DNA of 64,000 nt from Campanula takesimana (taxonomy: Eukaryota > Streptophyta > Magnoliopsida > Asterales > Campanulaceae). Shown one piece after another: positions 57,701 to 64,000 of the stretch. Each line of letters starts with the position of its first letter. The first letter of the stretch is position 1. Location: assembly GCA_026119855.1 (NCBI GenBank), contig JAOWBW010000220.1:302828-366827 (forward strand). Direction: 5' to 3'. The translations under genes were made by a program, and so were the position numbers. The notes below the pieces were generated by a model. That model was not told the DNA's origin and searched no databases. It worked only from the letters and a program-made list of their open reading frames with translations.

Positions 57701-58404
57701 TTCAAAACAGAGACTTCAAGGGAAAGAAGGGCTGGGGCTCGTGCTCGTGCCGCCGCTAAAGCCGAGGAAAGATTCTTGAAGGCTGGCCGCCCCAATCCTT
57801 ACGCCATTTTTTCTAAAGATGACATGGAAGCAGTTGTTGAGCAAGCCATTCTGGACGCTGTGGAACAGGTTTTGGGAGAAATTGCTTATCAGGTCATGAA
57901 TGATCCTACCCTTGCTTCTCAATTCTTCCTTTACTTTAACTGTTTATGCATTCCAAATTTGTATAGACTCTTCATTGTTCCTTCACCTTCTATCTTTCTC
58001 TATGATGATTTTATGAGGTCTCCTGTTCCTTCACCTCCTCATCAAACTGAGCTTGTTCCTTATTCTCTCTCCCTTCCTTTTGACCCCATTGAGTTTGAAA
58101 CCGCCCTTAGGGTCTCAATGGGTGAAACCTTGGAAGATGCTCATACCCTTCTCAAAGGTAAAGCCAAAATACATTCAGAAGAACCTTCCCATCAATCTGA
58201 TGATGCCATCTCTCTTTCTTCTTCTGACGATGATGGACCTATGCCCGATTACACTCTTTCTGATGAACCTTCTCCTTCAATTCCTTCCTATCCCATCTTA
58301 CCTCTTCGTGCTTCAACCGCCGATTTGATAGATGCGGTTTGAAACCTTCAGTTTCATCAGCAAACCTCTACCTCTTGGTTTGACACTCATCTCCTCACTA
58401 TCCA

Positions 58405-61034
58405 TGTAACGACCCCAAAATCCGTTTTATTTATTTTATAATTATTTTATATTTTTGAGAATTTTAATTTAAAATTATGTGTGCATTTTATGTGTTGCAT
58501 CATATTTCATAATTTGCACATCTTATATGATTATTTGTGTTAGTTAAAGTGTTAGTAGTAAAGTTTATTAGGGGAGTTAAGTTGTTAGTGGAACCATAAG
58601 GGCTCTATTGAAAGTGTAGTTGAGGGGTTTAGGTGTTAAAATGGAAGTGGACGGACTTAAATGAAAATTTTGAAATTAGCCAAAACCCATCCTTGTCAAC
58701 CCTCCCTCTCCATGCGCAGTATACTCATCCACCAATTTTCTTAAGTTGTTTCCTCCATTGTTGAAGAAAGGAGAAAAGGGTAAGTTTGGTTCTTGTTTAT
58801 TTTCCCTATTTTAATTTACTACTCCATTTTCAAATCTAATTATAAATAAATGTTCAGGGAGTTGAATAGATCATATCTACCGAACAATATATTTTTCTTG
58901 ACTCATTTCCGAAAAATAGGTAAGTTACTAATCCCCCCTTTAAATGTTAAAATGGTCATAAGTATGCTATATATGCTTTATATGTTATAAAATAATGTTT
59001 TGGGTATATTTTTATATACTTGCAATTTTGGGACGGAGGGAGTAGTAATAACTTTTTATATACTTGTAATTTTGAGACAGAGGGAGTAGTAAAACTGGTT
59101 ATAGACTTGTTATTTGTGGGAAGTGGGTATATGGGTATAGTAGTTTTGGTTTTGGGGAAGTAGGAGAGGATGCAACATCATATATGCTTTATATATTATA
59201 CTCCTACTCGTGGGACGGTAAAATAATATCTTTAGTTAAAGGTTAAGTAAATGTATTATAAAATTATACTGTTACTTATGGGACGGGGAAAGAAGTGAAA
59301 GTATTCTAAACTGGGTATATTAGTATATTAAAAATTATAATGATACTTGTGAAACGGAGGGAGTAGTTATAAATTGTTGCATGTGGGAAATGTTAATACA
59401 AATGGGTGTTGTAGTATTGGGAAAATATAGTAATGTTGTTGTACCTAATAAAATGGATATAAACATGTTATATATGTCTAGTAGGTTGTGAAATAATGTT
59501 TTGGTATGTTTTAATTATATTTGTAATTTTGGGACATAAGGAGTAGTAAGAACTTGTTACCTAGCTTGTTATTGTTGTGAATGCTATAGAAGTTGGTGTT
59601 AGTATTGTTCTTAGGCTGAGTTTAGCCTTTGTGTAAGTTGTAGATGTTAAGAGTTGCCAGTATTAGTGAAATTTGGGTTGTGAAATATAAGGAGTGAACT
59701 TTGGTAAGTTTTGGTCTGCCAGGTGATGTGGGCGGCCGCCCAAAAGTGGGCGTGCGGCCGCACATCTATCTGAAGGTTTTTCTTCTTGAGACAGAGCAAT
59801 TTGGGCGGACGCACAGGCCAGTTTGGGCGACCGCCCAGTTGTCTGAAAAGTTTAGAGTTTTTCAAACTTAGGGATTTAGAGGTTACTTTTGGTCTAGTTT
59901 TTGGGTAGTGTCCTAGAGTACTTAGATGATTGTTGTGGATCACTAAAGTGGTAGAATTGGTTCCTTTGTGAACACAAGTGTTGTGAAATGTGAGTAATTG
60001 ATTAAGTGAGTATTGTTGAACATTTTGTAATGTGTTGAATGGTTCATCTTCTTGATGTGTTTGGCATGGTTCCCTACATTGGAATCATTGTCCCTGATTG
60101 TTGTTTAAGCAAGTATTTCTATATGGTGCTTGCGTGTAAAGTCCAGCTGGTACTTTTGTGTGTGTTGGGCAGTGATAGGGATTATAATGGTCTCCGAGCC
60201 AAGTACATTATAAGGCTCCTATCATTGGTTTCCCATTTTTAACCCCTTCCTTAGGCCAAAGGTTGGGCACTTTGGGTTATGACTTTGTGTCATTTTCCCC
60301 CCGTTGTTGTTGTTGTCGTTTGGTTCCGGAACCCGTTTCAGCTCTTCGATGCTGCTCAGTTGATGCCTCTCAGATGGCTATTGTTTGGTTTGAGAACCTT
60401 GGCTCAGTATCCACGTATGAGTGTTTATTTCCGCTTTATGTGTTGTATGATGAGATGGTCGTTATTTCCAACCGGTATGGGACGGTTGGCGATAGGGAGC
60501 CTCTCATATTATGTGCTATATGCTATATGATCATTTGTGGTATTGTTCCGTTATGTTTCTCATATTAGCATGTAATGTAGTTGCATTTTAGTAACTTACT
60601 GAGATTTATTCTCACCCCTTATTTGTTTACCGTTTTAGATAAGAAGGAGTCCAGGGAATAGGTCACAGCATAGGGAGGACGTTGGTAAAGAGACCTTTGG
60701 TAAGACTTTTGGGAAGTGATATGTATAAAGGATACATTATGTAAATGTAATACCTTTAGGGTAGTGTACCCGTGACTCAGTTATTTGTATCATCTCTTTT
60801 AGTAGGTGTTCGTGTTTGTAAATTTTATAGGTAAAGTTTGTTATAGCCAAGTGGCTAAGTACTCATTTGAGAAAGTTTTTTTTGTGACTTAAAGTCATGT
60901 TTTGGTAACGTGTTGGTTGTGTGAACCTTTTTATGAAAATATATTTCGAAAATTTTTCTTAGAGTTGCTTTATGACGTCCTCCTCGCGTGTCCCGGGAGT
61001 GGGGCCAAGTAGGACCACGGGTCGGGGCGCGACA
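58405..61034 (+). mobile_element. Solo LTR of a Ty3/gypsy element (2630 bp)
   Basis: It starts TGTAACGACCCC, ends GGGCGCGACA, and has the target duplication ATCCA at 58400-58404 and 61035-61039. There is no PBS, PPT or coding DNA, so the internal part was removed by LTR-LTR recombination. TGTAACGACCC...GGCGYGACA ends are common in plant chromovirus-type gypsy LTRs (from memory). Inside are four degenerate GGGACGGAGGGAGTAG words (59033, 59083, 59350, 59528) and four GC-rich GGGCGGCCGC-type motifs (59730-59836). The strand is inferred from the TG...CA ends and is uncertain. Short ORFs within are not supported as genes. Confidence 0.9.
59730..59836. repeat. GC-rich GGGCGGCCGC-type motif cluster in the solo LTR
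   Basis: The motifs are GGGCGGCCGCCC (59730), GCGGCCGCAC (about 59754), GGGCGGACGCAC (59803) and GGGCGACCGCCC (59825). They are the same motif family as in Co-B, although the elements belong to different superfamilies. Confidence 0.8.
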
Positions 61035-61511
61035 ATCCAATCCGACCTTGATGCCATTAAGGGGGAGAGAGTGAATGATATTTTTGAGATCAAAAAGATG
61101 CTTAAAGGGGTATTGGAAAATCAACTTGCCCTTCAAGACATGGTCAAAACAAACCATGAGATCTATTCTTTAAAGCAGCAAGCAGTTGATACCAGAATGG
61201 ACTCTATTGAAGAAAAGCTTGATATCTTGGCTCAACACGCCTTTGACAGCACTGAGCACTTAATGCATAGAACCGGAAATTTAGTCAGACAAACCGCTGC
61301 TATTGAAAAGAGAATCAATGAACCAACTGAGGTTCGGCTTCGTGCAGCAGATTTCGTCTTTGAAACCGCTCTTGCCTCCGGCTCAGGAAATGCTGTTCAA
61401 ACCGACAATGCTGGTGTTGATCAAGCTGTTGATGCTCAAGCCGCGCAGGCCAATATTGAAGACAATGCTGAAGAAGTTAGAGCTCCTGTCGCCGCTGATG
61501 AAGTAGACTAG

Positions 61512-61968
61512 ATTTCATTTCTTAGTCTTTTTGCTTTCATTATATTTCCTTTCTACCCTGTAAGTTTAAAAACCTTATGATTGAAATATAATGAGAATGA
61601 TTGCATTGCATTTCAGTTTCCAAAAACTTTGTTTATTCAAACTGCTTGTTTGTGGAACAATGCTTGCATTTTCAAAACCTCATGCACTTCATTCATCATG
61701 AAAATATTTTTTAAGTGCATTTTGTTTTAAACATTCAGTTTAAACATGTATATCTGTTTTTCAAAATCATATCACTTTATATGCATATGAATGTATTTCT
61801 CTTCTATCTTCTTCATTTTCTTCATTTTATGATAGATTAGAAATCTATGATCTAGCATAGTGTGTGCATTGACTTGGGACATGCAATTTCATGAAATTTA
61901 TTTCGGACATGTTTTTACCAAGTACAATGTTTTGCTAGTATCATAGTGTGGTAATGGCATCAATCAAA
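61512..61968 (+). other. Co-A 3' untranslated region
   Basis: AT-rich, no ORF. The tail TGGTAATGGCATCAATCAAATAG is shared with the copia fragment in Gy-A (complement at 20431-20460). Confidence 0.6.
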
Positions 61969-61979
61969 TAGGGGGAGAT
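61969..61979 (+). other. Co-A polypurine tract
   Basis: TAGGGGGAGAT abuts the right LTR. Confidence 0.9.
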
Positions 61980-63543
61980 TGTTAGGATTCATTGTTAGTA
62001 CACCCACTTCATTTGATTGATCCATGCCACGTGTCTTTTTTATGGACTGTAGGACCGCATGTAATGAAGTTTTACTTCAACTTTTAGACAAGTCCATTTC
62101 TAGATTTTTTTTTATTTCTCTAGGCTGAGTATTGAGTTCAGTAAGATTAGCGGTTTAGATCTTAAAACCACATTAGGGCTATCTAAGAACCGCCAGCATA
62201 GAGTTGCTTATTTTTCATCAAACCACATTCTGTGGTTTTGATGAAACTTCTCCTCAAGTCTCTCTTAGAACCGCTGATGACACTTGATGGAACCGCAATC
62301 TTGTAACCGCGTGCTTCAGTTTCTTATGAAACCGCACATCAAGTTCATCCTCGGAACCGCTCCTATGCCTGGTGGAATCGCCGATCAGTTAATGAAGAAT
62401 TCAAGAGAAGTCATTTATTCCTTAGACAAATATTCTCTTTTCAACCGTAAAGGAGTATTTTATGTCATGTCAAAATAACTCTAAGTTAACTTGGAGTTAC
62501 TACAAGGAATGTCGGTCTTGTCCAAGAAATTTAAATTGTTTACCGTTAGTCCTTTCTGCAACAAAGGACGGATGTCAGGTAGTGGTGTTACAACTACCTA
62601 GGACTACAAGACAAATCAAAGGACGACAATGACAACTCAACCAATGGGAATTCGACAGCACTCTACCCTTCAGATTTGATTCAAATCTTTACCCTACGGT
62701 CACAAGGGTGCACTGCCTATAAATAGCCTTCATTTTTCAACAATAAAGGTTGCTGAGCTTCAAGAGATTTATTCTCAAGTATTCAAATTTGCTTTGAAGA
62801 TTGAAACCCAGATATTCAAACCTTCAACCATCTCCTTAGCAAACCCAGAATTCCTTCATCAAGCTTCAAGCCATCAACCATTCCATACTCAGCCTTTACA
62901 CAGAAAGTTCTTCATTTGCCCAAACCATCATTTAGATACTTAGAGCATTTGATTTCTTTCCACACACACACACCCGATTTATATAATCACATAGATTATA
63001 TACTTCGAATACACCGGTTGATTTTTCATAGCTTTATAGGTTAGATTGTTTGATTAGAGTTTAGAATCATCTTGTAAAACCTTCTCTAATTAATACAAGT
63101 CTAGTAGCTATTAGAAAATCCTAGACTAACTATCTAGGTAGAGGACGTAGTTCATTCAAGAACGAACCTCTTCAAATTGTGTGTTTGATCTTTACTTTTC
63201 TGTCTTGTTATTTACTTTTCTGTTTGTGGTCTTTAACTTGAATCTATATATGAAATGACTTGAAAAGTGAATTGTGTTTTTCTTTGATCTTCAATTTGAT
63301 CTATCGGTTGCATCATAGTATTTTCAACCCGAGTTAAACCGCCCAACTCTTTAACTATCAGTTTGGCCAAAACCGCAAAACTCCGCTGTGCATTTTATCA
63401 GTTCGGTTTAAGTGCTTTAAACCGCAGTTGACCAAACTGATAAGTACTCGGTTGATTTTTAAAGGTATTTTGCGAAAAAGTTTGGACCGCTATTCACCCC
63501 CCCTCTAGCGGTTCTATACCCTTGTTGCCCTCTGGGACCAACA
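61980..63543 (+). repeat. Co-A right LTR
   Basis: 1564 bp from TGTTAGGATTC to GGGACCAACA, with the TATA box CCTATAAATAGCC at about 62716-62728. It matches the split left LTR with scattered differences. Target duplication ACTAT follows. Confidence 0.95.
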
Positions 63544-64000
63544 ACTATTATAAGTATTAGTTACTATAGTAGTTAAATATAATAGTTACCATATATAGTA
63601 ACTAATACTATTATCTAATACTATTATCTAAGAAAAATAATTTGAAAATTCTCTTATTTATAAGAGTGGTAATGATGTGGCAACACCAAATGCAACCTTT
63701 CTCTAAGACTTGTCTATGTGGCAACACCATTGCTATTTTTGGAAAAAGACTTTTACTCTGTGATGTACCAAAATAGAAAGTAGGTTTCTTACTCTGGGAC
63801 GTAGGGAGTAATAGTCAACTATAATAGTTACCTATTATAGTAACTATTAGTATTATAAGTATTAGTTACTATAGTAGTTGACTATAATAGTTACCTATTA
63901 TAGTAACTATTACTATTATAAGTATTAGTTATTATAGTAGTTCACTATAATAGTTACCCTATATAGTAACTAATACTATTATCTAATACTATTAGCTAAG
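63544..64000. repeat. 63-bp AT-rich palindromic tandem array, right part
   Basis: TTACCTATTATAG-type words recur at 63828, 63891 and 63954 (period 63), as on the left of Co-A. About 63640-63732 is a non-array stretch with a duplicated ATGTGGCAACACCA word. The array continues to the window edge. Confidence 0.8.
63733..63808. mobile_element. Partial Stowaway-like MITE (one end only)
   Basis: Its 76 bp match the last part of the MITE at 25069-25342 (TTTGGAAAAAGACTTTTACTC through GGGACGTAGGGAG), followed by TA. The other terminus is absent. Confidence 0.75.

Larger units (their letters stand above)
54860..61511 (+). pseudogene. Co-A extra 3' gene in the env position: split by an intron and by a solo LTR
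   Basis: Exon 1 is 54860-54928 (23 codons, MALKKTIDLAS...). Intron 54929-55527 has GT...TTTTTTTTAG ends, and exon 2 starts at 55528 in phase 0. The exon 2 frame is shifted near 55650-55740 and again near 57530, and has stops at 56196, 56460, 57114 and 58340. It crosses the solo LTR (58405-61034) and ends at TAG 61509. Without that LTR it is about 1100 codons, long for a Sirevirus env-like product. Visible features: a basic PPKKRRKLIKK cluster (about 57220), a second basic cluster RHKKRK (about 57650), Pro/Ser-rich linkers, one hydrophobic stretch (about 57920-58000) and a C-terminal heptad region (61060-61320). The nuclear-signal-like clusters argue against a simple envelope role. The function is unknown. 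Confidence 0.7.
25558..63543 (+). mobile_element. Co-A: Sirevirus-like Ty1/copia retrotransposon hosting three nested insertions
   Basis: Target duplication ACTAT at 25553-25557 and 63544-63548. The left LTR (25558-26804 plus 39673-39970, 1545 bp) is split by Gy-B, and the right LTR is 61980-63543 (1564 bp). A tRNA-iMet-type PBS follows the left LTR, and a GGGGGAGAT polypurine tract precedes the right LTR. Order: gag with coiled-coil extension, protease (split by Co-B), integrase, RT, RNase H, then a large extra gene containing a solo LTR. Excluding insertions it is about 14.0 kb. Large gag, an extra 3' gene and an RNase H block with EAGSCCSQILWMKQQL point to the Sirevirus group. Defects are mostly nonsense codons plus a few frameshifts. 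The very first base of the left LTR is A instead of T. Confidence 0.95.

Noticed and set aside
60263..60568. Overlapping ORFs inside the solo LTR
   Set aside because: They lie in LTR sequence with no family likeness; two overlapping frames of similar length suggest chance.

Overview
This window is nuclear DNA of a flowering plant, probably a eudicot. It holds one host gene with typical plant GT-AG introns, and AT-rich spacers packed with Ty1/copia and Ty3/gypsy LTR retrotransposons and a Stowaway-type MITE. There are no bacterial-style operons, no CRISPR array and no tRNA or rRNA gene that I can recognise.

Layout. (1) 187-5389, minus strand: the 5' nine coding exons (257 codons) of a MAP3K-epsilon-type protein kinase gene that runs off the left edge. 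(2) 5390-8738: AT-rich spacer with a heavily decayed minus-strand copia remnant (about 5950-7600). (3) 8744-24320, minus strand: a Tat-lineage Ty3/gypsy element ('Gy-A') with 663-bp LTRs and a 5-bp target duplication. Its gag-pol is broken by many frameshifts and by a piece of Sirevirus-like copia flanked by a 0.9-kb duplication of pol. Between pol and the 3' LTR it carries two genes on the opposite strand, each with its own TATA box: a small acidic protein and an intron-containing Transposase_28-type gene. (4) 24326-25557: AT-rich spacer, a Stowaway-like MITE and a 63-bp AT-rich tandem array. (5) 25558-63543, plus strand: a Sirevirus-like copia element ('Co-A') inserted into that array. It hosts three further insertions. 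'Gy-B' (26805-39667) is a Tat/Ogre-like gypsy element without pol, lying in the left LTR. 'Co-B' (42555-51050) is a young copia element with one nonsense codon, lying in the protease motif. A 2.6-kb solo gypsy LTR (58405-61034) lies in the extra 3' gene. All these nested units have exact 5-bp target duplications. (6) 63544-64000: the same 63-bp array resumes, with a partial MITE.

How it fits together. The host kinase gene is the only ordinary cellular gene. The rest is a multi-level nest: Co-A entered an AT minisatellite, then Gy-B, Co-B and the solo-LTR ancestor entered Co-A, while Gy-A is separate and itself carries copia DNA. The most notable biology is the set of non-canonical genes inside retroelements. 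These are two unrelated antisense genes in the two Tat elements (Transposase_28-like in Gy-A; Plant Mobile Domain in Gy-B, with four phase-0 exons and one premature stop) and a TATA-driven, intron-split extra gene in Co-A. Antisense ORFs in Tat elements are a known phenomenon; the promoter and intron structure seen here deserves a check. Element borders, target duplications and splice sites were read directly from the sequence. Family assignments come from recalled motifs, without database searches.
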